Part shown: positions 25,457-33,546 of the stretch, in pieces
How the letters are laid out: every line of letters begins with the position of its first letter
Position numbering within the stretch: position 1 is the stretch's first letter
Made by a program: the position numbers and the translations under genes
The notes under the pieces: generated by a model
Seen by the model: the letters and a program-made list of their open reading frames with translations, nothing else
What the model was told of the DNA's origin: nothing
Database searches by the model: none
NCBI GenBank assembly: GCA_964617455.1
Contig: CAZTYF010000002.1
Location: 62,001 to 126,000, forward strand
Length of the DNA: 64,000 bases
Direction: 5' to 3'
Origin: Monoglobus sp964617455
Lineage (GTDB): Bacteria > Bacillota > Clostridia > Monoglobales > Monoglobaceae

Positions 25457-26320
25457 CTAAGTGCGGGACATTTTGGCGGCATTTTGTATCGCTTCCTCGC
25501 TGATACCCGCCTTGCGTAAATTTGCAATCATAGCATCTATGCCTTCCGTGCGGCCTTCCGTACGGCCCCTTGCTTCGCCCACTTTTATGCCTTCTTCACG
25601 ACCTTCCATGCGAACTTCTTTTTCTCTTGCGTTTTGGATGTATTCTTCATCATACAGTATCGACATAATTCTCTGCACCTCTCTTTCGCGGTTTGTTAAG
25701 TATTCCTTCAGGATATCCCTTTCCTTACAAATTCCAATGGTTTCTTTTACGGCCTTTTCGGTCCTGCCGTATTTTTCAACCTGCTCGTCCAATACGTGGG
25801 TGAATGCTATATACTGATTGATTATATCGCCCTTTGCGCTTGTGGTTATTACTTTGACTCTCACCTCAATGGCCGCCTCTCGGCCACCGAAAAACTCGTC
25901 GGTCAAGGTAATTTCACCTTCCGATACATCTCCGCCGCCCGTGTAGATTACATAGAGTTCCGGTCTCGGAAAATCGATTCGTTTTGTTCCGTAGACATTC
26001 ACGCCTTCCTTTTCGATATAATCCTGATAGGTGTCCACAAGATACATCAGCGCCCGTATTATTATATTCACGGACCAGGTGCTTTGAGCCTCCGCAAGGA
26101 CTATGAGCCTTTTGTCAACCATAAAGCCCAAATCGTTATATCGGCCGTTAACCAGGGTGTTTTTCAGGGTTACGATTTCTATCATATCTTCGGTTATGCC
26201 TGTCGCATCGGGATGCAGGGCATTATATAGTTTCAGCACATACTTGGTGTTCCCGAACAGATCCGTAAACACGCTGTCTTTCGCATTGTGTTTTATCACC
26301 GTTTTGTTATCGCCGGCCAT
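25457..26320 (-). CDS. Rpn-family PD-(D/E)XK nuclease / putative transposase
   Basis: 287 residues from ATG 26320, preceded by AAGGAGGTGCTTTG. The N-terminus (DSVFTDLFGNTKYVLKLYNAL) and the core NDLGFMVDKRLIVLAEAQS match the Rpn / PD-(D/E)XK transposase family. Known Rpn proteins are DNA endonucleases that promote RecA-independent recombination; some act in phage defence. The C-terminal ~60 residues are charged and contain a short Gly-Arg-Thr-Glu repeat (RGRTEGRTEG) encoded by near-tandem DNA. It stands alone beside a repeat-rich patch, suggesting an accessory island. Confidence 0.85.
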   Translation of the reverse strand: MAGDNKTVIKHNAKDSVFTDLFGNTKYVLKLYNALHPDATGITEDMIEIVTLKNTLVNGRYNDLGFMVDKRLIVLAEAQSTWSVNIIIRALMYLVDTYQDYIEKEGVNVYGTKRIDFPRPELYVIYTGGGDVSEGEITLTDEFFGGREAAIEVRVKVITTSAKGDIINQYIAFTHVLDEQVEKYGRTEKAVKETIGICKERDILKEYLTNREREVQRIMSILYDEEYIQNAREKEVRMEGREEGIKVGEARGRTEGRTEGIDAMIANLRKAGISEEAIQNAAKMSRT

Positions 26321-26415
26321 CAAAGCACCTCCTTGTCTTGCTATCGTCTTATGGCTATATTATATCTCATTTTTGAATATAAGTCAACAGGATTTACGTG
26401 TCGGCTGCATTGGGC

Positions 26416-27402
26416 TTACGCTTTGTTGGCTATGTTCAGTGTCACGCCGTATTTTTCTTTAAAGTAGTTTCGGTTTGAGGCTTTTTGGCCTATTATTTTC
26501 GACGTTTCCGATGGGGGTGCATATACCGTGTATTCGCAGTTTCGCAGATTTTTTTCGGCTATGTCTTTCTCAATTTTATTCCTGTAGAGCCGACTTACCG
26601 CAAGCTCCCCAAAGGCAGAATGGAAGGGACCTGCCACGATGTTGCCCTCCTCCCGCAAATCTTCGCTTGGGTATAGGCCGATGCGGATGACATTGATATG
26701 GACTTTTTGAAACCGGTCAAGGATTTCGGCGGAGATATCAACCGCCTCCTCAAGGGTGAGGGGCACATATTTTCCTTCTTCAAAGAGGGTTTCAAGACGG
26801 GTTCCCTCAAGGACCAAAGTGGGGTAAATTCGGGTGCAGACGGGGCCTAAGCTTATGATGCTTTCGCAGGTTTTTATGTCCGCTTCCCGGCTTGAACCGT
26901 ACATGCCCACCATCATCTGAAGACCCAAGTCTATTTGGGCGTCCTTTATCATTTTCGACGCCTCAACCACCCGAGCAAATGTGTGTCCCCGACGGTTGAG
27001 CTTGAGAACTCGGTCGTCCGACGACTGAACACCCAATTCGATGGTGGTGACGCCGAACTTTTTGCATTGGGCCATCACCTCGGGGTTTATGTAATCGGGG
27101 CGGGTTGACAGACGTATGCCCGTTATTCTCTCATCCCGAAAGGAGCGGGCAACTTCGAAAAACTCCTCTCGGAGCTCGGAATCAAGGCCCGTGAAGCTGC
27201 CTCCGAAGAAGGCTATTTCGATTTCCCCTTGGGGATTTTGAATGGTTGACAAAATTTTGCCGATTTCTTCCCGAGCCTCTTTCGGTGTCACGGAAGTCTG
27301 AACCCCCGTTATTTTGCGCTGGTTGCAAAAGACGCACTCATGACCGCAGCCTTCGTGGGGGATGAAAATGGGGATGTTGTACTTTTTCTTTTTCTCTTTC
27401 AT
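26416..27402 (-). CDS. Elp3-like radical SAM protein
   Basis: 328 residues. The radical SAM cluster motif CGHECVFC (CxxxCxxC) is at the N-terminus, with FFGGSFTGL and RLSTRPDYI typical of the Elp3/MiaB/NifB group. No acetyltransferase domain follows, so it is not a full Elp3. In Clostridia a homologue often sits beside rnc, as here (42 bp after rnc). The substrate is not known; a tRNA-related role would be inference. Confidence 0.85.
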   Translation of the reverse strand: MKEKKKKYNIPIFIPHEGCGHECVFCNQRKITGVQTSVTPKEAREEIGKILSTIQNPQGEIEIAFFGGSFTGLDSELREEFFEVARSFRDERITGIRLSTRPDYINPEVMAQCKKFGVTTIELGVQSSDDRVLKLNRRGHTFARVVEASKMIKDAQIDLGLQMMVGMYGSSREADIKTCESIISLGPVCTRIYPTLVLEGTRLETLFEEGKYVPLTLEEAVDISAEILDRFQKVHINVIRIGLYPSEDLREEGNIVAGPFHSAFGELAVSRLYRNKIEKDIAEKNLRNCEYTVYAPPSETSKIIGQKASNRNYFKEKYGVTLNIANKA

Positions 27403-27444
27403 ACTTTCAAGGGGATAAAAATTTCGATAACAAACCCGCAGGGG

Positions 27445-28110
27445 CTATTTGTTCCCGTCTATGTTGCCGAGAGCCTCTTTGGCTGCTTCCTGCTCGGCGC
27501 TCTTTCGGGTTTTGCCGCTGCCTCTGCCTATGACTTCGCCTTTGTAGATTGCTTCCACCTCAAAATGGGGGTTGTGGTCGGGGCCCGATTTGCTGAGCAG
27601 CCGATAGGCCACCACTTCCCGATTCCTGTCCCGCTTTTGGTAGTAGCTTTGGATTTCGGATTTGTAGTTTTCGATTTCCGCATAGGATGTGTCGCCAATC
27701 ATATGGCCAAGGGTGTTCATCACAAACTTTCGGGCAGGCTCCATTCCTCCGTCCAAATATATGGCGGCGAGAACCGCTTCATAGGTGTCGGCCAAAACGG
27801 AGTCCTTTTTCCTGCCTCCGGACATTTGCTCCGAGCGGCCCAATCTCAAATCTTCTCCCAAGGATAGGGCTCTTGCGGCAATGGCCAAGGTCTTTTCGCA
27901 AACCGCATTGGCCCTTATCTCCGTGAGAACGCCCTCGTCTCTGCCCCGGTACTTCTTGTAAATATACTCGGCCACGATGAAGGACAAGACGCTGTCTCCC
28001 AAAAATTCAAGGCGCTGATTGCTCTCCGTGCGGTTATCGTTGGCATAGGAAATGTGGGTTGTGGCAAGACGGTATAAGTCTTTGTTTTTAAAATTATAGT
28101 CGTATTTCAT
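27445..28110 (-). CDS. rnc: Ribonuclease III
   Basis: 221 residues. RNase III cleaves double-stranded RNA in rRNA and mRNA processing. The signature RLEFLGDSVLSFIVAEYIY and the second acidic site DTYEAVLAAIYLDGG are present. The dsRNA-binding domain follows from about residue 150 and ends KSAEQEAAKEAL. It follows fabF, the usual acpP-fabF-rnc neighbourhood. Confidence 0.96.
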   Translation of the reverse strand: MKYDYNFKNKDLYRLATTHISYANDNRTESNQRLEFLGDSVLSFIVAEYIYKKYRGRDEGVLTEIRANAVCEKTLAIAARALSLGEDLRLGRSEQMSGGRKKDSVLADTYEAVLAAIYLDGGMEPARKFVMNTLGHMIGDTSYAEIENYKSEIQSYYQKRDRNREVVAYRLLSKSGPDHNPHFEVEAIYKGEVIGRGSGKTRKSAEQEAAKEALGNIDGNK

Positions 28111-28145
28111 AAAAATCTCCCAAAGCGTATTTCACAAAAGGCAAC

Positions 28146-28166
28146 AGGCAGCCGTCAAGGCTGCCT
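28146..28166 (-). terminator. Hairpin at the 3' end of fabF
   Basis: AGGCAGCC / GGCTGCCT, a perfect 8-bp stem with a 5-nt loop that includes the end of the fabF coding region. On the minus strand a weak T-rich tract (CCTTTTGTG) follows after a few bases, so termination before rnc would be partial at best. Confidence 0.4.
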
Positions 28167-29403
28167 ATTCCGTGTATTTCTTAATTACAATCGAGGCGTT
28201 GTGGCCTCCGAAACCCAGGGAATTGGAAACAGCATATTCAATATCCGCCTTCCTGCCCACATTGGGCACATAGTCCAAATCGCATTCCGGATCCGGGTCT
28301 TCCAAGTTTATCGTGGGGGGCATAAAGCCGTCCCTGACCGCCCAAGCGGTTATGATTGCCTCAATTCCTCCTGCGGCGCCCAACATATGTCCGGTCATGG
28401 ATTTGGTGGAACTTATTCCCATCTTGTATGCATGGTCTCCGAAAACCGTTTTTACGGCCGCCGTCTCATATTTGTCATTATAGGGTGTCGAGGTGCCGTG
28501 AGCATTGATATATCCCACCTGCTCCGGTGCGATTTTCGCATCCTTGAGAGCTGCCACCATACATCTGGCGCCTCCCTCTCCGTCCGGGGCCGGGGCTGTG
28601 ATGTGATAGGCATCATTGGTGGAGCCGTATCCTATCGCTTCGGCTATTATGCGGGCACCTCGGGCTTTGGCGTGGTCCAGGGATTCCATGACCATAATTC
28701 CGCTGCCCTCGCCCATAACAAAGCCGTCCCGTTTTTTGTCAAAGGGAGAGCAGGCTTTTTCGACCATATCGTTTCGGGTGGAAAGGGCTTTCATGGAGGA
28801 AAATCCCGCAAGAGCCAATTGATTGATGGTGGCCTCTGCGCCTCCCGTCAGTATAACATCCGCATCGCCTCGGCGGATTGCCAATATGGCCTGGCCGATG
28901 GCATCCGTGCCGGAAGCACAGGCGGAAACCGTGGTGAGATTCACGCCTTTGCAGCCGAAAGTTATGGCGATTTGGCCCACAGCCATATTCGAAATCATCA
29001 TGGGAATCATAAAGGGAGATACCCGACTCGGGCCTTTTTCCAAAAGCTTTATATGCTGCTCGCACAGGGTGTCGATTCCGCCTATTCCGGAACCCACCAT
29101 AACCCCCATTCGATTGCCGTCCTCGGCTTCCGTGTCAAGACCCGCATCCTCCACTGCGATTCTCGCGGCCGACACGGCGTACCTGACAAAAAGGTCCATC
29201 CGTTTTGCCTCTTTTTTATCTATGAAACGGGTGGCATCAAAATCTTTAACCTCCGCCGCCACTTGGCAGGGGAAGTCTTTCGGGTCAAACTTGGTAATCC
29301 TGCCGATGCCCGACACACCGTTTTTTATATTCTCCCAAACATTGTCGGTTCCTATACCCACCGGCGTGACTGCTCCCACGCCCGTTATAACCGCTCTGTT
29401 CAT
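28165..29403 (-). CDS. fabF: 3-oxoacyl-ACP synthase II
   Basis: 412 residues, normal length. FabF performs the elongation condensation of type II fatty acid synthesis. The Cys-His-His triad is intact: VSACASGTDAI (Cys), NAHGTSTPYND (His) and GHMLGAAGG (His). The ribosome site GAGGAGGAAAC precedes the ATG. It is separated from acpP by 202 bp that contain two strong hairpins, so its level may be set separately from acpP. Confidence 0.97.
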   Translation of the reverse strand: MNRAVITGVGAVTPVGIGTDNVWENIKNGVSGIGRITKFDPKDFPCQVAAEVKDFDATRFIDKKEAKRMDLFVRYAVSAARIAVEDAGLDTEAEDGNRMGVMVGSGIGGIDTLCEQHIKLLEKGPSRVSPFMIPMMISNMAVGQIAITFGCKGVNLTTVSACASGTDAIGQAILAIRRGDADVILTGGAEATINQLALAGFSSMKALSTRNDMVEKACSPFDKKRDGFVMGEGSGIMVMESLDHAKARGARIIAEAIGYGSTNDAYHITAPAPDGEGGARCMVAALKDAKIAPEQVGYINAHGTSTPYNDKYETAAVKTVFGDHAYKMGISSTKSMTGHMLGAAGGIEAIITAWAVRDGFMPPTINLEDPDPECDLDYVPNVGRKADIEYAVSNSLGFGGHNASIVIKKYTE

Positions 29404-29461
29404 TTTTTTGTTTCCTCCTCATCCCTGTCGGTGTTGCAATTTTTTGCAAATCATACAGAGC

Positions 29462-29528
29462 CTTGCTTTTGGCAAAAGCAAGCTTCTGTAGGGTTCAAAG
29501 GGGACACGGGGGCGGTAATTGCCGCCCC
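29462..29528. other. Two perfect hairpins between acpP and fabF
   Basis: Arms CTTGCTTTTG/CAAAAGCAAG with a 1-bp centre (29462-29482) and GGGGCGG/CCGCCCC with a 6-nt loop (29509-29528). Neither has a T-run, so they look like RNA processing, stability or repetitive palindromic elements rather than terminators. Confidence 0.5.
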
Positions 29529-29605
29529 GAATATCGGAGGGTCGGGAAGTCTCGCTTCCCTCCGCCTCCGCTCTTTGTCAATGGATCCCCTTCGGGCAGA
29601 CCGAA

Positions 29606-29839
29606 TCAGTCCTGACGGTCTGCAATATAATCAACGGCATCGCCGACCGTTGAAATTTTTTCGGCGTCCTCATCCGGGATTTCAATGTCGAATTCTTCCT
29701 CAAGGGCCATCATCAGCTCAACGATGTCCAAGGAATCCGCTTCAAGGTCATCGATGAACGAAGAGTCCATGGTCACCTTTTCCTCGTCAACGCCCAGTTG
29801 CTCCACCGTGATTTCCTTAACCTTTTTGAAAATATCCAT
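29606..29839 (-). CDS. acpP: Acyl carrier protein
   Basis: 77 residues, acidic. The phosphopantetheine attachment serine is in EADSLDIVELMM (DSL motif), followed by ALEEEFDIEIPDED. ACP carries growing acyl chains for FabD, FabG, FabF and FabH. It lies between fabG and fabF on the same strand. GGAGGAAACG stands before the ATG. Confidence 0.97.
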   Translation of the reverse strand: MDIFKKVKEITVEQLGVDEEKVTMDSSFIDDLEADSLDIVELMMALEEEFDIEIPDEDAEKISTVGDAVDYIADRQD

Positions 29840-29921
29840 TTCGTTTCCTCCAATACTCTTTTCCTTTTTATTTTATTTTTTTAATTGTCTTTGTTTATAT
29901 TTTCTCTTTTCGGGGATTATA

Positions 29922-30680
29922 TCACATAACGAGACCGCCGTCAACATTTATCACTTGGCCGGTTATGTATTTTGCCTCATCGCTTGCCAAGAACACCGCC
30001 AAATCGGCAATATCCTCCACTTCCCCGAAGCGGCCCAAGGGAATCGAGTCCTTATACTCCTGCCTTATGTTTTCGGGAAGCTTGTCGGTCATGGGGGTCC
30101 TGATGAATCCGGGAGCTATGGCATTGCAGCGGATGTTTCGGGATGCCAATTCCTTTGCCACCGTTTTGGTGAGGCCGATAAGGCCCGCTTTGGAGGCGGA
30201 ATAGTTGGCTTGACCCGGATTGCCTATGACTCCCGCCACGGAGGCCATGTTGATTATGGCTCCCCGCCGCTGTTTCATAAGGGTCCTTGCGGCCGATTTT
30301 ATAACATTGAAAGCGCCTTTTAAATTCACCGAAAGAACCGCGTCCCAATCCGCCTCGCTCATTCGCAAAATCAGATTGTCCCGGGTAATACCCGCATTGT
30401 TGACGATAACGTCAATACTGCCGAATCTGTCCTTGGCGAATTTTATCAGTCTGTCGGTGTCGGCGGGTTTTGATACGTCACCCAAGCAGTATTCTCCGAC
30501 GCCTCCCGCCTCTTTGATTTGCTCGCAGACGTCCTCGGCCACATCTTTTTGACCCGGCCCATCTATGTCGAAAACCACCACGTTTGCGCCCAAACCGCCG
30601 AATTTCAAGGCGATTTCCTTGCCTATTCCCCGGGCGGAACCCGTCACTGTCACGGTTTTGTTTTTAAATTTCGGTTCCAC
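29922..30680 (-). CDS. fabG: 3-oxoacyl-ACP reductase
   Basis: 252 residues, short-chain dehydrogenase. The NADPH-binding glycine motif GSARGIGKEIA and catalytic YSASKAG (Tyr and Lys) with the upstream serine (NMASVAG) are intact, and the C-terminus ITGQVINVDGGLVM is typical of FabG. It reduces beta-ketoacyl-ACP. It is 13 bp downstream of fabD, so co-transcribed. Confidence 0.97.
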   Translation of the reverse strand: MEPKFKNKTVTVTGSARGIGKEIALKFGGLGANVVVFDIDGPGQKDVAEDVCEQIKEAGGVGEYCLGDVSKPADTDRLIKFAKDRFGSIDVIVNNAGITRDNLILRMSEADWDAVLSVNLKGAFNVIKSAARTLMKQRRGAIINMASVAGVIGNPGQANYSASKAGLIGLTKTVAKELASRNIRCNAIAPGFIRTPMTDKLPENIRQEYKDSIPLGRFGEVEDIADLAVFLASDEAKYITGQVINVDGGLVM

Positions 30681-30693
30681 TTCACAAACCTCC

Positions 30694-31629
30694 CTATCGG
30701 ATATTGAGAGTTTCCAAAGTCTTGTTGAGAGACTTCATATCCTCTATGTTGAGTATGATTTTGGTCTTGTCAATCCTTTTCACAAAGCCGCTGAGGGCTT
30801 TTCCCGGACCGATTTCGATAAAAGTGTCGACTCCGTCCTCCATCATCCGCCGAAGGCTCTTTTCAAACAGCACCGAGCTTGAAACCTGCCGCACCAAGAT
30901 ATCTTTGATATCCTCTTTGCTTTTCACATAGTCCGCCGTCACGTTGGTGATGAGGGGAATTTTCATCTCCCCGAATCGAACCTTGTCAAGCTCCTTCCCA
31001 AGCTTCTCCCCGGCTCCTTTCAACATACTGCAGTGGAAAGGGGCCGAAACGGGCATAAGCATGGCACGCTTGGCTCCTTTGGCTTTCGCCAATTCCATGG
31101 CATATTCCACGGCGGCCTTTTCCCCGGCTACGGTGATTTGGCCGGGACAGTTGAAGTTGGCGGGCTCGCAAATTCCCTTTTCTGAAGCCGCGGAGCATAC
31201 CTCCCGCACATCCTCTTCCGTGAGGGCCAATATAACTCCCATGGCGCCTACGCCCAAGGGAACTTCCTCTTGCATATATTTGCCCCGTTTTTTAACCAAG
31301 GGCACCGCTTCCGAAAAATCCAAGCTTCCGGAGCACACATGGGCAGTGTATTCCCCGAGGCTGAGTCCCGCAACCACATCGGCCTTAAGGCCAAATTCCT
31401 CCGCCACCTTAAGGGCAGCTGCGGACATGGTCAAAATGGCGGGCTGGGTATTCTCGGTGACCATCAAAGTCTCGCTGTCGCCGTTCCAAATCATCTCTTT
31501 GGTGTCAAAGCCCAAAGCCTCGCTTGCCTCATCGAAAACTCTGTCGGCAGAGGGGAAATTCTCGCAAAGCTCCTTGCCCATACCGATGGCCTGGGCCCCT
31601 TGGCCGGAGAATAAAAACGCTGTCTTCAT
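30694..31629 (-). CDS. fabD: Malonyl-CoA:ACP transacylase
   Basis: 311 residues from ATG 31629 (AAAGGTTTGGT upstream). An in-frame upstream extension crosses the promoter and is rejected. The active-site GLSLGEYTA (Ser) and FLFSGQGAQ at the N-terminus are diagnostic, with the catalytic His in SAPFHCSML. It loads malonate on ACP. It is the first gene of the fabD-fabG-acpP-fabF-rnc unit. Confidence 0.96.
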   Translation of the reverse strand: MKTAFLFSGQGAQAIGMGKELCENFPSADRVFDEASEALGFDTKEMIWNGDSETLMVTENTQPAILTMSAAALKVAEEFGLKADVVAGLSLGEYTAHVCSGSLDFSEAVPLVKKRGKYMQEEVPLGVGAMGVILALTEEDVREVCSAASEKGICEPANFNCPGQITVAGEKAAVEYAMELAKAKGAKRAMLMPVSAPFHCSMLKGAGEKLGKELDKVRFGEMKIPLITNVTADYVKSKEDIKDILVRQVSSSVLFEKSLRRMMEDGVDTFIEIGPGKALSGFVKRIDKTKIILNIEDMKSLNKTLETLNIR

Positions 31630-31685
31630 ACCAAACCTTTCGCTCCTCTCTCGGCAAACGCCGAAAACTCTCGCATTCAATTTAT

Positions 31686-31713
31686 AAACAAAAGTATTAT
31701 ATACCCTTTGTTT
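31686..31713 (-). promoter_or_regulatory. Candidate operator over the fabD promoter
   Basis: A 28-bp imperfect palindrome with perfect 7-bp arms (AAACAAA ... TTTGTTT) covers the -10 element and part of the spacer. A repressor bound there would block RNA polymerase. It does not match the FapR consensus as I know it, so the regulator is unknown. Confidence 0.4.
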
Positions 31714-31724
31714 AAATCTGTCAA
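31696..31724 (-). promoter_or_regulatory. Consensus promoter of the fabD operon
   Basis: On the minus strand TTGACA (31724-31719), 17-bp spacer, TATAAT (31701-31696): a perfect consensus match, 67 bp upstream of the fabD ATG. Confidence 0.85.
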
Positions 31725-31813
31725 TATGATTAAAAAATAAAATCCCGCCTCTCAAAAATCCTCTCGGGAGGTCCTTGAGGGATGAAAACAGCGGTTTTTT
31801 TACGGGAAATTGC

Positions 31814-31842
31814 TTGACATGGTTTTGTCTGTCATTTATAAT
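31814..31842 (+). promoter_or_regulatory. Consensus promoter of recA
   Basis: TTGACA (31814-31819), 17-bp spacer, TATAAT (31837-31842), 60 bp upstream of recA: a perfect consensus. I see no Gram-positive LexA box (CGAAC-N4-GTTCG type) around it. Confidence 0.85.
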
Positions 31843-31901
31843 GATACTCAGAGATTCTTATTTTGAGATATTCCAATCTTTTATGAAACGGAGAGGATAA
31901 A

Positions 31902-32963
31902 ATGAACGAAGAAAAAAGGAAAGCACTTGATTCCGCCATGGCCAATATCGAAAAGGAGTTCGGCTCCGGGGCCGTTATGCGCCTTGGGGAGAAACCCGAC
32001 GCCAATGTGGAGGCCATACCGACCGGGGCACTCTCCCTTGACATCGCCTTGGGAATAGGGGGATTGCCTCGGGGCAGAATCATTGAGATATACGGGCCCG
32101 AATCTTCGGGCAAAACCACCGTGGCTCTTCATGTGGTGGCTCAGGTTCAAAAGATGGGCGGAGAGGCTGCCTTTATCGATGCGGAGCATGCTCTCGACCC
32201 GGTCTATGCGGAGGCTTTGGGAGTCAGAACCGACGATTTGCTCGTGTCCCAGCCCGACACCGGAGAGCAGGCTCTGGAAATCACCGAAACCCTTGTGAGG
32301 AGCGGCGCCATCGATGTTATCGTCATCGATTCCGTTGCCGCCTTGGTTCCCAAAGCGGAAATCGAAGGCCTTATGGGAGACTCCCATGTGGGTCTTCAGG
32401 CCAGACTTATGTCCCAGGCATTGAGAAAATTGGCGGGTGTGGTTGCAAAAGCCAACACCACCGCCATCTTCATAAATCAATTGAGAGAAAAGGTGGGGGT
32501 TATGTTCGGCAATCCGGAAACCACCACGGGCGGACGGGCCCTCAAATTCTATGCCTCCGTTCGCTTGGATGTCCGCAGAGTTGAAACCCTCAAGGGCGAA
32601 GACGGAGCGTCGGGCAACCGAACGAGAGTCAAGGTTGTGAAAAACAAGGTGGCTCCCCCCTTCAAAGAGGCGGAGTTTGACATAATGTACGGGGAAGGTA
32701 TTTCTCGGGAGGGAAATATCCTCGACACGGCCGTCGATATGAAGATTATGCAAAAGAGCGGCTCTTGGTACAGCTATGAGGGCGAGCGCATCGGACAGGG
32801 CCGGGATAAGGTGAAGGCTATACTGAAAGAAAAACCGGAGCTGGCCGACGAAATCGAAAGCCGGGTTCGGCAAGAGGCGGGGCTTCCCTCCCTTGAGGAA
32901 GAGGCGGCTGTGTTTGACAGCAACCCGGTGGAAGGCCTCGAAAAACCCAAAAAGAAAAAATAA
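31902..32963 (+). CDS. recA: Recombinase RecA
   Basis: 353 residues. RecA catalyses strand exchange and triggers LexA cleavage. Walker A GPESSGKTT, the conserved IDAEHALDP, the Walker B-like stretch VIVIDSVAALVP, and loop L2 INQLREKVGVMFGNPETTTGG are all present. The C-terminus is short and lysine-rich (KPKKKK) rather than acidic. ACGGAGAGGATAAA precedes the ATG. It leads a unit continuing into recX. Confidence 0.98.
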   Translation: MNEEKRKALDSAMANIEKEFGSGAVMRLGEKPDANVEAIPTGALSLDIALGIGGLPRGRIIEIYGPESSGKTTVALHVVAQVQKMGGEAAFIDAEHALDPVYAEALGVRTDDLLVSQPDTGEQALEITETLVRSGAIDVIVIDSVAALVPKAEIEGLMGDSHVGLQARLMSQALRKLAGVVAKANTTAIFINQLREKVGVMFGNPETTTGGRALKFYASVRLDVRRVETLKGEDGASGNRTRVKVVKNKVAPPFKEAEFDIMYGEGISREGNILDTAVDMKIMQKSGSWYSYEGERIGQGRDKVKAILKEKPELADEIESRVRQEAGLPSLEEEAAVFDSNPVEGLEKPKKKK

Positions 32964-32969
32964 AGACCT

Positions 32970-33443
32970 ATGGATAATTTTACCAAAGCCCTTCGGATGG
33001 CCATGAGGCTCCTGTCCTCCCGAATGTACACATCCCGTGAGATATACGACCGCCTGCGCCGAAAAGGCTATGACGACGAAACGGCCGAGGGTGTGGTCAC
33101 CCGCCTGTTGGAAGAAGGGGCTCTTGACGATGAGAGATATGCCGAGTTCTATGTGGCCGACAGTGTCAATTTGGAAAAGAAAGGCGAATATCGCATTCGT
33201 CGGGAGCTGCTGGGAAAAGGTGTGGCGGCGAGCCTGGTTGACAGGACATTTAGGAAGGCCGATGTGGATTTTGAAGCCGCTCTTCGGGAATTTGCGGAAG
33301 AGCGCCTGAGGGTCACCGATATTTCGAACTATAAGGATTTGGAACGTTTCAAGGCTATGCTTGCAAGACGGGGATACTCCCCCGACGAAATCAGGCGGGT
33401 CTTGGAAGACTATGATTTTGACTTCCGCCCCGAGGAGCGGTGA
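32970..33443 (+). CDS. recX: RecX recombination regulator
   Basis: 157 residues, all-helical, typical RecX length. RecX binds RecA filaments and limits their activity. Repeated three-helix modules are visible (REIYDRLRRKGYDDETAEGVV and ALDDERYAEFYVAD). It starts 7 bp after recA with almost no ribosome site of its own, so it is probably translationally coupled to recA. Confidence 0.93.
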   Translation: MDNFTKALRMAMRLLSSRMYTSREIYDRLRRKGYDDETAEGVVTRLLEEGALDDERYAEFYVADSVNLEKKGEYRIRRELLGKGVAASLVDRTFRKADVDFEAALREFAEERLRVTDISNYKDLERFKAMLARRGYSPDEIRRVLEDYDFDFRPEER

Positions 33444-33546
33444 GCGCAAAATCGGGACCGAGTGCCCATAGGGCGGAAACGGATGCGGCAGGCATAAGCC
33501 GAAGAACAAAACGATATAAGTAATAAGACACAATTGGAGAGATAAT

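Noticed and set aside
31686..31724. FapR box at the fabD promoter
   Set aside because: The palindrome there does not match the FapR consensus; I keep it only as an unassigned operator.
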